DNA of 64,000 bases from Paradesertivirga superstes (GTDB taxonomy: Bacteria > Bacteroidota > Bacteroidia > Sphingobacteriales > Sphingobacteriaceae): assembly GCF_037622515.1 (NCBI RefSeq), contig NZ_JBBJCN010000001.1, positions 992,001 through 1,056,000 on the forward strand. The letters run 5' to 3'. Both the position numbers and the translations under genes were made by a program. Positions 37,701 to 47,714 of the stretch are shown piece by piece. The notes under the pieces were generated by a model. The model had not been told where the DNA came from. It worked only from the letters and a program-made list of their open reading frames with translations, and searched no databases. Position 1 is the stretch's first letter. Every line of letters starts with the position of its first letter.

Positions 37701-39287
37701 TTAGTAAAAATTAACCGGTTCCTGAGTTAGTAAAGGATTACTAACTTTCTCAGCGGATGGGATTGGTAAAAACAACTGATTTTCGCTGACAAACTGCCCA
37801 CTCACATCCATATGATTTATTGTCCGAACTCCATTATTGGTAGTATACTCTCCCCTTTCCTGTGCATGAAGAATCTGTTTTGCTTTATCAAAGCCCTGAC
37901 GCTGGACATCGAACCAGAAGTCACCTTCAAAATTAAATTCAATCATTCTCTCATGAAGAATAATGTCTTTTGTTAAAACAGTCTTGTCTAAGCTTGCAGA
38001 GAAGCCTGCACGATGACGCACTTTGTTAAAAGCTGCCAGAGCTGATGCATCGGTGGTGGAAGAGTTATCTCCCAGAACAGCTTCAGCATAGATTAACAGG
38101 ACGTCTGCGTATCTGATTATATAAGTACAGACCTCAGTATTCGAACCGTTTACCTTCTCGCCATTCGTTCCTGTACCTACGATATATTTTGCACTGTTAG
38201 TCCGGGTAGCGGTAAGAATCTGCTTCCCGGCGCCGGCGGCAGCTGTGGTATCGTAAGTATAACCGTTGGGATAATTATCATTTTTCCAATCTTGACGAAA
38301 AAAACCATGCTCCATTACACTTTTACGTCTTAGATCGCCAGACTCAAAGGAGTTTAGAAGATTAATGGAAGGAACTACTGAGGAATATCCTCCCGCTCCT
38401 GCTGGCTTAGGACTTAACAGTGGTCCGGGACCAATATTAGTTTGAGTATGATTTGCTGAACTATAATCTCCTGTAGCAGTCCATTGAAAAGCGAACAGGG
38501 ACTCGATGTTTCCATTAGATTGAGCCGTTGAAAACATAGTATAATAATCCGGGAATAAATCAAACTTGCCCGAATTGATAACTTCCGAAGCTTTTGCTTT
38601 GGCATTTTCGTAATCTTTCATATACAGATATACCTTTGCCATCAATGCTTTTGCAGAATAAGCATTAACACGTAACCTCGGCTCGGAAATTACTGTAGGT
38701 AAACCCGCTTCTGCGACTTTCAAATCGTCAATAATAAACTTGAGTACATCGCTTTGTTTATAGCGGGGCACCTTGGTGTCTCCGCTTGTTGCTAACTGTA
38801 TCGGATCCGTAATAATCGGAACATGTTGAAAAACTCTGGTTAAATAGAAATAGGCCATTGCTCTCATAAAGCGTGCTTCGGCGATACCTTTGTTTAAAAA
38901 AGCCTGGTCGCCAAGTGTTCCTTTCTTCTTTTCAAACTCATTTATAAGAATTGTTGAAACTCCCGCAACTTTATAGAAGGAATTCCAAGCCCGGTAGATC
39001 TGAGCATCTGTTTCAGATACAGTAAAGTTCATATAGGGGGCGTAATCGCCGGGCCCCGAGGTGATACCCGTTCCACCCATGATTTCGCCGATACTTAAGA
39101 AAGCCCGATCCATAAAGGGATACCATGCAGCTCCATACAGCAACCCTGTTGCACCCTCTACCTGCTCAGAGGTATTATAGAATGTTTCGAGAGTTGGAGC
39201 ATTGGTATCCGGCCGATCCAGAAACTCCTTGCTACACGAGGTAAGTAGTGTCACAGCTGTAAGAAAGGTTAATATATTGTATTTCAT
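37701..39287 (-). CDS. susD: SusD/RagB-family glycan-binding lipoprotein
   Basis: 528 residues. Lipoprotein signal LLTSC followed by SKEFLDRPDTNAPT, the classic SusD start. Helical TPR-like segments (AEARFMRAMAYFYLTRVF, AKALMAKVYLYMKDYENAKAKASEVI) and the C-terminal RYADVLLIYAEAVL... FNKVRHRAGF... HERMIEFNFEGDFWFDVQR are family signatures. It forms the lid of the SusC transporter and captures oligomannosides at the surface. The gene follows susC by 22 bp and belongs to the same operon. The symbol is used in the family sense; the glycan is inferred from the neighbours. Confidence 0.95.
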   Translation of the reverse strand: MKYNILTFLTAVTLLTSCSKEFLDRPDTNAPTLETFYNTSEQVEGATGLLYGAAWYPFMDRAFLSIGEIMGGTGITSGPGDYAPYMNFTVSETDAQIYRAWNSFYKVAGVSTILINEFEKKKGTLGDQAFLNKGIAEARFMRAMAYFYLTRVFQHVPIITDPIQLATSGDTKVPRYKQSDVLKFIIDDLKVAEAGLPTVISEPRLRVNAYSAKALMAKVYLYMKDYENAKAKASEVINSGKFDLFPDYYTMFSTAQSNGNIESLFAFQWTATGDYSSANHTQTNIGPGPLLSPKPAGAGGYSSVVPSINLLNSFESGDLRRKSVMEHGFFRQDWKNDNYPNGYTYDTTAAAGAGKQILTATRTNSAKYIVGTGTNGEKVNGSNTEVCTYIIRYADVLLIYAEAVLGDNSSTTDASALAAFNKVRHRAGFSASLDKTVLTKDIILHERMIEFNFEGDFWFDVQRQGFDKAKQILHAQERGEYTTNNGVRTINHMDVSGQFVSENQLFLPIPSAEKVSNPLLTQEPVNFY

Positions 39288-39309
39288 CGCTAATTCTGTT
39301 TAATTCAGG

Positions 39310-42300
39310 TTAAAAAGTAATGTTTGCACCGATTGTGTAAGTACGTGGGTTTGGATAGTTTCCATTGTCGATGTTCGACATAAGTATATTGTTGTTAAAG
39401 GAACCCAGTTCAGGATCTAAACCGCTGTACTTTGTAAACGTGTACAAGTTCTGGCCTGAAACAAATATTCTGGCATTTGATATTTTAACCTTTGAAGAAT
39501 ACTTGACAGGGATATTATAACCCAGGTTTACCGTTTGAATTCGTAAATATGAGCCATCCTCAACAAACCGTGAGGACAAGGCACGGTTATTTTCATGCCA
39601 TGAATTATATCTTGGCAGCGCTCCATTAGGGTTTCCAAGCGAATACCTGTTTGTTAGTGCTTCTACTGTTTGATTGTTATATACGTTGTACAAACCCTCT
39701 GTAAGTAGCTTTGTAAAATTCAGAATATCTCCTCCCTTGCGGCCCTGTAAGAATATACTGATATCAAAAGCTTTGATATTAAATGTATTGGTTAAACCAA
39801 AAGTAAATTTCGGATTAGGATTCCCTATAGTGGTAATATCGTAAGAATCTATAGTTCCGTCCGGACTACCATCAGGTCCGCTGATATCTCTGTATTTAAC
39901 ATCTCCAAGCCAGCTACCTTTTGGCCCAACTGCAATACCCTGATATGCATGGTTATCTATCTCACTTTCGGATCTGAAAAGGCCATCTGCAATGTATCCG
40001 TAAAACTGACCTACCGGGGCGTTTATTTTAGTGATAGTAGCTTTTCGAGGAGCATTCAATGCGTCAGTTACTTCATAAATAATTGGCACATTGCCAATAT
40101 TCAGCTCCTTCAACGAGTTGGTGTAGTGACTGAATGTTAGAGTTGTTTTCCAGTTGAAGTTTTTGTTTGTGAAGTTGAAACTGTTAAGGGTCAAATCGAA
40201 ACCATTGTTAACCATCTTACCCGCATTTGTAATTGGAGCTTGAATGTCATCCCAATTACTGCCAATACCTGTGTATCCCGGCAAAGACGATTGTAAAAGC
40301 ATATCGGTGGTAAGCTTTCTGTAAACCTCGAAAGTAATTTCCAAACGTCTATTTAAAACTGAAGCATCAACACCTGCATTATAGGTTTTAACAGACTCCC
40401 AACCAAGGAATGGATTCGGAACATTATATGGCCAGCTACCCTGTCCAAATGCACCAGTTTGAAGAGTCATTCTCGAAGTAAAAGCATTACTGTATCTGGT
40501 ATTTGCATTTCCTACAGCGCCCATTCCCAACCTAAGTTTCAAGTAATTCAAAAGCTTCAAATCTTTCGCAAAAGATTCGTTGGTGATCGTCCATCCTACC
40601 GAAGCGGCAGCGAAATTTCCAAACCGATTTTCTGGTCCAAAACTGGATGATCCATCTCTTCTTGCAGAAAGATTTAAGGAGTATTTATCTGCGAAAGTAT
40701 ATCCTGTTCTTGCAAAATAAGAGAACATAGCACTTTCTCCATTTCCCCCATCTGCCACCATCGTAAGATCCCTGGCTCCGGCAGCAATTGATTTAAAGTT
40801 TAGTATCAGATTTCGTCGATATCCACTAATATTATCCCAGGTCGATTCCCAGGCTTCCTGTCCCGCCTGCGCAGTTACAGCATGTTTTCCGAAATTTTGG
40901 TTATAATTTAGAAGGTTTGTAAAATTCCAGAACAATCCATTACCTCTTTGCTCACTGATGCTGCTCACCGGAATAATCGCAGTGTTACCATTTTTTGCTT
41001 CTGGCTCAAAAAATGTATTTTGACTCGCACTATAGTCAACACCAAATTGAGACTTGAATGAAAAATGTTTTAAAAAGCTGATTTCACCGTACAGATTAGC
41101 CAGAGTCCGATTATTTTTTATACTTATATCACGAAGTGAAGCGAGAGCCAGCGGATTTTGATTGGTACCAAAATTATACCCACCAATATTGATACTTGGA
41201 GCGAACGTTCCATTATAATAAATGGGAGCAGCAGGGCTATTACTTACCGCAACATTTATCGGTGTAGCTGAACCATTTGTTAAAGCTACATTTTGATCAG
41301 ACCTGCTAAAGGTTGAATTTATTCCTAATTTAAACCAGTTTTTTACCTGCTGATCAAGATTCACCTTTAAGGAATATCTTTTTACTCCCGACCCAACAAC
41401 TACACCTTCCTGGCTATAATATCCTCCGGAGGTATAATACGATGTTTTATTTGCACCCCCAGAGAAGGAAATCTGATGTTGTTGTGTTATTCCGTTTTTA
41501 AAAATAGCGTCCTGCCAGTCCGATCCATTTCCTAATATTGAGGGATCTCTGTACTCTCCGATTGGCACATAAGGGTTTCCATTGGTCGTCGCGATTTCCT
41601 CTAATACTTCATTTGAAAATTGGGCATACTGACTTAGATTCATTATATCCAGCTTTTTCTGTATTTCGGAACGTCCTCTAAATACATCATACGTTACTTT
41701 AGACTCGCCCGCTTTTCCTTTCTTCGTTGTCACAATTACGACTCCATTTGCAGCCCTTGATCCGTAAATAGCCTGAGCCGAAGCATCCTTTAAAATATCA
41801 ATGGAGGCAATATCGACAGGGTTGATATTAGATAAAGGACTTTGTACCGTTTGAGCAGCACCAGCACCTCCACCACTATAGTTAGCTATAGTTGAGCCAT
41901 TAAGAGGTACTCCATCTACTACATACAGAGGTTCATTTCCATTTACAGAGGTTACTCCCCGTACCAGGACAGAGACTCCTCCACCTGGTTGGCCACCGTT
42001 GGTTTGTACAGTAACACCAGAAACCTTTCCCTGAATCGCCTGATCTAAATTGGCAACCGGCAGGTTCTTCATATCTTTCTCAGAGATTGATGATATAGAG
42101 CTTGTAACCTCTGCTCTTCTAACAGAACCGTAGCCGATAACAACAACCTGGTCGAGGTTGTTAGTAGCCGCATCACCTAATACAATTTTTAAATTCGTGT
42201 TATTACCGACGCTCACTTCCTTAGCTTGCATCCCTAAAAATGAAATTACGAGTACACTATTGTCGGATACCCGGATTGAAAAAGCGCCGTTTTCATTAGT

Positions 42301-42480
42301 CTGTGTAGAGACCGTTCCATTTTTTACCTTAACAGATGCACCTGGAAGTGGCAAGCCGGTACCATCTGTAACTGTGCCAGTTATAACTCTCAAGTCTTGA
42401 GTATACGCGCTAAAAGTAGTCAGTAGTGTCACTAACAGACATAAAAAAGTTATAATTTTTTTGTGATTATCTTTGTTCAT
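39310..42480 (-). CDS. susC: SusC/RagA-family TonB-dependent transporter
   Basis: About 1056 residues from the ATG at 42478-42480, which gives a clean signal peptide ending FSAYTQ; an ATG at 42492 adds four residues. The carboxypeptidase-regulatory-like domain (VITGTVTDGTGLPLPGASVK) is followed by the TonB box region and the plug (VVVIGYGSVRRAEVTSSISS, GKVSGVTVQTNGGQPGGG, LYVVDGVPLNG, ILKDASAQAIYGSRAANGVV). The 22-strand barrel ends YPNPRTYTIGANITF. It imports mannan oligosaccharides across the outer membrane with SusD. It is the first gene of a six-gene operon, with the shared operator motif 184 bp upstream. Confidence 0.96.
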   Translation of the reverse strand: MNKDNHKKIITFLCLLVTLLTTFSAYTQDLRVITGTVTDGTGLPLPGASVKVKNGTVSTQTNENGAFSIRVSDNSVLVISFLGMQAKEVSVGNNTNLKIVLGDAATNNLDQVVVIGYGSVRRAEVTSSISSISEKDMKNLPVANLDQAIQGKVSGVTVQTNGGQPGGGVSVLVRGVTSVNGNEPLYVVDGVPLNGSTIANYSGGGAGAAQTVQSPLSNINPVDIASIDILKDASAQAIYGSRAANGVVIVTTKKGKAGESKVTYDVFRGRSEIQKKLDIMNLSQYAQFSNEVLEEIATTNGNPYVPIGEYRDPSILGNGSDWQDAIFKNGITQQHQISFSGGANKTSYYTSGGYYSQEGVVVGSGVKRYSLKVNLDQQVKNWFKLGINSTFSRSDQNVALTNGSATPINVAVSNSPAAPIYYNGTFAPSINIGGYNFGTNQNPLALASLRDISIKNNRTLANLYGEISFLKHFSFKSQFGVDYSASQNTFFEPEAKNGNTAIIPVSSISEQRGNGLFWNFTNLLNYNQNFGKHAVTAQAGQEAWESTWDNISGYRRNLILNFKSIAAGARDLTMVADGGNGESAMFSYFARTGYTFADKYSLNLSARRDGSSSFGPENRFGNFAAASVGWTITNESFAKDLKLLNYLKLRLGMGAVGNANTRYSNAFTSRMTLQTGAFGQGSWPYNVPNPFLGWESVKTYNAGVDASVLNRRLEITFEVYRKLTTDMLLQSSLPGYTGIGSNWDDIQAPITNAGKMVNNGFDLTLNSFNFTNKNFNWKTTLTFSHYTNSLKELNIGNVPIIYEVTDALNAPRKATITKINAPVGQFYGYIADGLFRSESEIDNHAYQGIAVGPKGSWLGDVKYRDISGPDGSPDGTIDSYDITTIGNPNPKFTFGLTNTFNIKAFDISIFLQGRKGGDILNFTKLLTEGLYNVYNNQTVEALTNRYSLGNPNGALPRYNSWHENNRALSSRFVEDGSYLRIQTVNLGYNIPVKYSSKVKISNARIFVSGQNLYTFTKYSGLDPELGSFNNNILMSNIDNGNYPNPRTYTIGANITF

Positions 42481-42663
42481 TTTGATTAACATTTTTGGAT
42501 TTTGTCATAATTGGTTGAATACTCTTCTGTAATTTTTCAGTTCATAGTTACATCTGTTTTAATAATTAGTGATTTACATTTTCCAGATATCTGGTTTAGC
42601 TTTATTACTATCGAAGATGTTCAGCGGTAGCTGACACGGTCGGTTAGTAATTGGTTTATGATG

Positions 42664-42721
42664 TAAAACTAACTGGAGCAGAATATTGGTTTGCTTAAAA
42701 ACAGGCACCCAAATGTTAAAC
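42664..42721 (-). promoter_or_regulatory. Operator + -7 box, susC operon (site B)
   Basis: Minus strand. The 32-bp motif at 42690-42721 contains TTTAACATTTGGGTGCCTG then TTTTTAAGCAAA. After exactly 18 bp comes TAGTTTTA (42664-42671), 7 of 8 to TAnnTTTG. This is the copy used as reference for comparing the five sites. It leaves a leader of roughly 175 nt before susC. Confidence 0.7.
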
Positions 42722-43115
42722 ACGCCGTAAATGCCTCATTATTACAACCTTACCAATAAAATTTACTGTAAATGGCTTGAAAATCAGCATTTGATCTTTA
42801 TATCGAACTTCAAATAAGATAGCAATAAAATTACAGTTAGCCCATTCATACTAAACTTATATGTGCGTAATCAAAGGATTAACTCAGGTCCAGAAAAAAG
42901 TTCAAGCTTGATTTAGGGAATGTTTGACACTTCATTTCTCAATGTCTTTAGCTGCAAAAATGAGAAAGAATGGAGAAAGCAATTTACAAGGAGTATTAGG
43001 GTTTGTGTTTTAGGATCCAACATCCCTGTTTCAAAAATTGGATAAGGTAAAAAGCGGGATACAGAAGACACAAATTCAGGTTTCAGATTTCTACTCCATT
43101 TTCTTCGGTACCTTA
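42722..43115. other. Intergenic region between susC and the hybrid regulator
   Basis: About 390 bp upstream of the susC operator and downstream of the regulator gene. No gene, hairpin terminator or repeat was recognised. Confidence 0.4.
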
Positions 43116-46100
43116 TTAATCGGCACTAGTATCTTTTCTACCCTGATACTTCGACGGAATGACATCAAATTCTGCTTTGAACGACTTCGCAAAGTTTCTA
43201 GGGGTTTTGAAACCTACCTTATAACATAGCTGTGAAATGGTATAATCACTTTTCTCTAACAATTGAGCCGCTCGTTTTAAACGGTAGGATTTGACAAATT
43301 CTAGCGGCGTTTTGCCGGTAAGATTCAGTATTCTGGTGTAAAGAGTAACACGACTTACAAATAAAAGACTACTTAATTCATCAACGGAGAAATTACTATT
43401 CGAGATGTTTTTCTCGATGATCTGAATTGCTTCTTGTAAAAACTTTTCGTTTGCAGATTCAATTTCAACCTCTATAGGCCTTACTTCAACCTGCTTTTGA
43501 TAGGTTTTACGGAACGAATCCTGCTGTTTAAGAATATTGCGAAGTTTTGTTTCGAGGATTTCAAAGCTAAAAGGCTTTGTCATATAGTCATTGGCCCCAG
43601 ATCCAAGTCCCTGTAGCTGACTTTCTTCGCCTGTAAGTGCGGTTAACAAAATTACCGGAATATGGAAAGTCCGGGTATCGCTTTTTATCTTTTTACAAAG
43701 ATCTATCCCATTCATTTCGGGCATCGATATATCAGAAACTACCAAATTAGGGTGATAAAATAACGCCTTCTGCCAGCCATCTTTTCCATTGCTGGCTTCA
43801 AGAACGTTATAATCTTCTTTCAAATTATCCTTAAGATAAAAACGAAAATCTACATCATCCTCAACTATCAGCAAGGTAAGCTTTTTGTTAGAAACTCGTT
43901 GATCAGCAGACTTTATCACCTCTACAGATTGATTTTCGCCGACAATTATTTCCTCAATTTCGTTCTGTGTTTTTTCTTCCATTGAGATCCGCTCTACAGG
44001 TAAGAGCACAGTGAAGCAACTACCAAAACTTACTTCACTCTCTAAAAGTATATTCCCTCCGTGCAATCGCGTAAATTCTTTTGCAATTGACAACCCTATT
44101 CCACTCCCCTGATTAATAATGGCATCTGGAATTTCGTTCTGGAAAAAACTCTCGAAAATTTTGTCTTGCTTATCCTTCTCGATTCCTATTCCGGTATCCC
44201 GTACTTTTATTTCTACCTGATTATCTTTAGTTACATCGATAACTACATTGACTTTGCCATTTTCCAAGGTAAACTTGAAGGCGTTGGAGAGTAGATTAAA
44301 TAGAATGCGCTCTACTTTATCATGGTCAAAAGCGATGTTAAGCTCTTCAAACCCTGAATTAAATGAAAGCTGGATATTTTTCTGTTCTGCAATATCTTTA
44401 AACGAGAATACAATTTCCTTCACAAATTTCACAAAATTCCCGGAACGTTTCTGCACCTTAAGTTCCTTTAGCTCCATTTTCCTAAAATCCAGTAATTGAT
44501 TAACCAGGTGCAGAAGTCTCCGCGCATTGCGTTTAATTACCGCAATTTGATCAAGGGCCTTAGGATTTTCGGAGTTTTGTTTTATCAACTTATCTATAGG
44601 AGCGAGAATAAGTGAAAGTGGGGTTCGAAACTCGTGGCTAACATTAGTTAAGAATTTGATTTTCAACGCATCCAACTCTCTATATCGCATAGCTTCAATG
44701 CGCTCCTGCTCAATCGCTCTTTGAGTTTCGGCCTTCTGCTGTTCAATCAACCGTTGTACCTCTAACTTTTCCTGTTCTGCAGCAAATTGCCTTTTCAACT
44801 TCCTGATTCCTCGTTGCCTTGCCAGGTATAAACATCCTAAAATACCTAGCAGATACAAAGTGTAAGCCCAGGAAGACTTATAAAACGGAGGAAGAACACG
44901 CACCCGCAGCTCTGCGCCATTCTCGGTCCAACCTCCTTCTGAATTAGATACCCGGACTTTAAATATATATTCCCCCGGATCCAAATTGGTATAGGTAGCC
45001 TTGCGGATATCGTTTTCAGCTGTGGTCCATGTGCGATCGAACCCTTCCATCATATACTGATGTTTGACTTTATGAGGTTCGATATAATTTAGAGCCGCGA
45101 AGGCTATTGTAAAAACATTCTGATGACTTTTCAGAATAATCTCCTTTGTATCCAGAATAGATTGATCCAGGATAACATCACCATCTATAACTTCCCCAAC
45201 TTTAACTGACTCATTAAACAACTGCAAGTCAGTAATAAATACAGGACTCTGATTTTGATTAGTTTTAATTTTAGAAGGATCAAATATGTTGAAGCCGTCT
45301 GCCCCTCCAAATACCAACTCCCCGGTTTTTAAACCTAAAGAAGCATTTCTATTGAATTCTTTTCCCTGCAGACCGTCAATTTCGTCAAAATTAGAGAACC
45401 GTAGGCTCATTCTGGGTTTGTGTACTATCGTTGCTCTTGATAATCCACTAGAGGTGCTTATCCAAAAATTGCCTTCACGATCTATCTCTATTTCCTGAAT
45501 ATTGTTGTCAGCCAGGCCGTCTATCGTAGTAAAGTTCATATAACTTTTTTTAACCGGGTTATAAACACTCAAGCCCTCTCTCGTACCAATCCAGATATTC
45601 CCACTGGCATCTTCACGCAGACAGTTTATGGTATTGTGAATTAAATTATTTCCGTTGTCTCCTTTATTAATAATTGACAAAAATTTATTTGATTTATATG
45701 GCAGAACAGCCAATCCATATCCTGTACCAAACCATATGTTTCTCTTTGAATCCTCCAATACGCAAAAAACGTAATTTGAATTCAGGTGTTTTCCCTGCAA
45801 GGTGAAGGCCTTAAATGTTTTCTCTTTTCTATCGAACAGATTTATTCCTCCTCCCATAGTTGTGATCCAAAAGCGATTTGAAGAATCTTCAAAAACTGAA
45901 GAAATCCTGTTGTCACTTATAGTCGTGTTATCTGTAGGATTATTTTTATAATGGGTAAAAGTTTTACCGTCAAAGCAATCGAGCCCACCTGAATAGGTTC
46001 CCGCCCATAATTTCCCATACTTGTCCAGATAGGCACATACGATGGCGTCATGCGATAGGCTCCCAGGATCCGAAGAATTATGTTGATAGGTTGTAAATGT

Positions 46101-47300
46101 ATTTGCCTGTCGATTATAGTATGATAATCCTTTTCCATTGGTAGCAATCCAAAGATTTCCCTCCTTATCTTCTGCAAAGTCATTGATATCATTATAAATC
46201 AGGCTATTTGAAGTACTTGAGTGCTTTATTAAACTAAATTTAACAATATCGGGATGAAAATAACTTAAGCCTCTTTTATAGGTACCTACCCACACTGTTC
46301 CGAAGTTATCATAGTAAATTGACGAGAGATTATTCTGGCTAATGCCTTTGTCCTTGTCTTCCCGGCTTGATATATAGTCAACTTTCAACTTGTCCTTATC
46401 AAGGATATTCAGACCGCCATGATCGGTTGCGATCCATATTTTCTTCTTATCGTCCTGAATAATGCCAGACACAATGTTGGAGCTTAAGCGAAGAGGAGAT
46501 GAATTTTTATTGAAATTAGTAACTAAACCTTTATGAGGCCGTATGTAAAACACCCCAAGAGAGAACATACTGTCATAAATCCATAAGTCGCCCTGGTTGT
46601 CAATAAAAATCTTGTAAGTATCATTTTCAACTCTTACCTGCTTATTTAAGACCTGAATTCTTTGTACCATTTTTCCGGTTTTTCGATCGATTTTTTCCAA
46701 AAGACCGTCCGCGTGAATTATCCAAACTTCATTGCGTGGGCCGAATCGCAGATCAATAATAGGGACAGCCGAAATAGAGGCTTCATCTTTAGGAATATGT
46801 TTTATATATTTTGTTGTTTCCTTCTCAGGATCATAGTGATAAAGTCCGGTAATAGGAGAAATAAACCAGAATTGTTTCGCCTTATCCTTCCTGACAGCTT
46901 TCACCAAACTTTCAGAAATGCCAATTCCCTTTAGATCGTCAATTATTTGTGGGTCAAAGCGATCTATTTTCGGATCATAAATCTGTATTCCGATTCTGCT
47001 TTCTACCCATAGCTTTCCAGCGGGACCTTCCGAGATGCTTCGGATATCATTGTCTCCGACAGTTGTTGAGTCGGATGATTTATGTTGATATAACTTGAAA
47101 GAATAACCGTCGAAGCGAGCCAGCCCGGCCATGGTACCAAACCACACAAAACCTTTTTCGTCTTTATAAATACAGTTGATCTGATTATGAGGTAATCCAT
47201 CTCTTACCGTAAGATGTGAAAACTGATACGAAGGTATTTGAGCTAAAACGGGTGTCCCAGCTAAAAAGAGAAGCAAAACAACAATCAATCTTGAAAACAT
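43116..47300 (-). CDS. Hybrid two-component system regulator (HTCS)
   Basis: 1394 residues. After a signal peptide comes a periplasmic double beta-propeller made of repeats such as DGLPHNQINCIYKDEKGFVW, then a Y_Y_Y domain (about 730-800, HQYMMEGFDRTWTTAEND) and one membrane helix (WAYTLYLLGILGCLYLA). The kinase has His near residue 889 in NVSHEFRTPLSLI, and the ATPase boxes NLLSNAFKFT and DTGIGI. Then come a receiver with Asp in LVVSDISMPEMNG (about 1189) and a C-terminal AraC-type DNA-binding domain (VDELSSLLFVSRVTLYTRIL, YKVGFKTPRNFAKSFKAEF). These proteins sense an oligosaccharide in the periplasm and activate their locus. It lies between the susC operon and the GH26-GH97 operon, and its own promoter carries the shared motif. 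Confidence 0.96.
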   Translation of the reverse strand: MFSRLIVVLLLFLAGTPVLAQIPSYQFSHLTVRDGLPHNQINCIYKDEKGFVWFGTMAGLARFDGYSFKLYQHKSSDSTTVGDNDIRSISEGPAGKLWVESRIGIQIYDPKIDRFDPQIIDDLKGIGISESLVKAVRKDKAKQFWFISPITGLYHYDPEKETTKYIKHIPKDEASISAVPIIDLRFGPRNEVWIIHADGLLEKIDRKTGKMVQRIQVLNKQVRVENDTYKIFIDNQGDLWIYDSMFSLGVFYIRPHKGLVTNFNKNSSPLRLSSNIVSGIIQDDKKKIWIATDHGGLNILDKDKLKVDYISSREDKDKGISQNNLSSIYYDNFGTVWVGTYKRGLSYFHPDIVKFSLIKHSSTSNSLIYNDINDFAEDKEGNLWIATNGKGLSYYNRQANTFTTYQHNSSDPGSLSHDAIVCAYLDKYGKLWAGTYSGGLDCFDGKTFTHYKNNPTDNTTISDNRISSVFEDSSNRFWITTMGGGINLFDRKEKTFKAFTLQGKHLNSNYVFCVLEDSKRNIWFGTGYGLAVLPYKSNKFLSIINKGDNGNNLIHNTINCLREDASGNIWIGTREGLSVYNPVKKSYMNFTTIDGLADNNIQEIEIDREGNFWISTSSGLSRATIVHKPRMSLRFSNFDEIDGLQGKEFNRNASLGLKTGELVFGGADGFNIFDPSKIKTNQNQSPVFITDLQLFNESVKVGEVIDGDVILDQSILDTKEIILKSHQNVFTIAFAALNYIEPHKVKHQYMMEGFDRTWTTAENDIRKATYTNLDPGEYIFKVRVSNSEGGWTENGAELRVRVLPPFYKSSWAYTLYLLGILGCLYLARQRGIRKLKRQFAAEQEKLEVQRLIEQQKAETQRAIEQERIEAMRYRELDALKIKFLTNVSHEFRTPLSLILAPIDKLIKQNSENPKALDQIAVIKRNARRLLHLVNQLLDFRKMELKELKVQKRSGNFVKFVKEIVFSFKDIAEQKNIQLSFNSGFEELNIAFDHDKVERILFNLLSNAFKFTLENGKVNVVIDVTKDNQVEIKVRDTGIGIEKDKQDKIFESFFQNEIPDAIINQGSGIGLSIAKEFTRLHGGNILLESEVSFGSCFTVLLPVERISMEEKTQNEIEEIIVGENQSVEVIKSADQRVSNKKLTLLIVEDDVDFRFYLKDNLKEDYNVLEASNGKDGWQKALFYHPNLVVSDISMPEMNGIDLCKKIKSDTRTFHIPVILLTALTGEESQLQGLGSGANDYMTKPFSFEILETKLRNILKQQDSFRKTYQKQVEVRPIEVEIESANEKFLQEAIQIIEKNISNSNFSVDELSSLLFVSRVTLYTRILNLTGKTPLEFVKSYRLKRAAQLLEKSDYTISQLCYKVGFKTPRNFAKSFKAEFDVIPSKYQGRKDTSAD

Positions 47301-47449
47301 AATTCAGGGTGTACGTCAATTCAAAAATCAGATACTCATCAGATGGAGGTCAAAATTGGTATACGGGAGTTTCTAAAGGTTACTCAATCGCCCTCGCATA
47401 GCGAAGGATAAGATAGCAAATTTTCAGTTCACCTGCCACTGGTATTAAA

Positions 47450-47507
47450 CAAAATTAACATACTTTGAGTACCTTTTTGATAAAAAACGAGGCGTCAAAT
47501 GTTAAGC
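47450..47507 (-). promoter_or_regulatory. Operator + -7 box, hybrid regulator gene (site C)
   Basis: Minus strand. The 32-bp motif at 47476-47507 contains TTAACATTTGACGCC and, at its far end, TTTTTTATCAAA. After exactly 18 bp comes TAATTTTG (47450-47457), a perfect TAnnTTTG match. It matches the susC site at 23 of 32 positions. This suggests the regulator controls its own gene. Confidence 0.68.
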
Positions 47508-47546
47508 CCAACATGCGTAGCCGAAAAAATCCCTCCCGTCATTAAA

Positions 47547-47580
47547 CAAAAAAGCAGGACCTTTGGGAGAGGCCTGCTTT
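47547..47580 (-). terminator. Terminator after GH97
   Basis: An 8-bp outer stem (AAAGCAGG/CCTGCTTT) with additional inner pairing. On the minus strand it ends in a T run followed by GTTTAATG. It lies 135 bp past the GH97 stop and just before the regulator's operator, so it should end the GH26-GH97 transcript. Confidence 0.7.
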
Positions 47581-47714
47581 ATATAACCAATAAAAAAGGG
47601 AGGGCATGCAGTAATTATATCTCTTGCAACGGAGAAATTTTAATTTAATTTACGATCAGCTTACAAAGTTATTCAAATGGCCTGATGAGAGCCAAGCAAG
47701 ATTACCCCACTGGT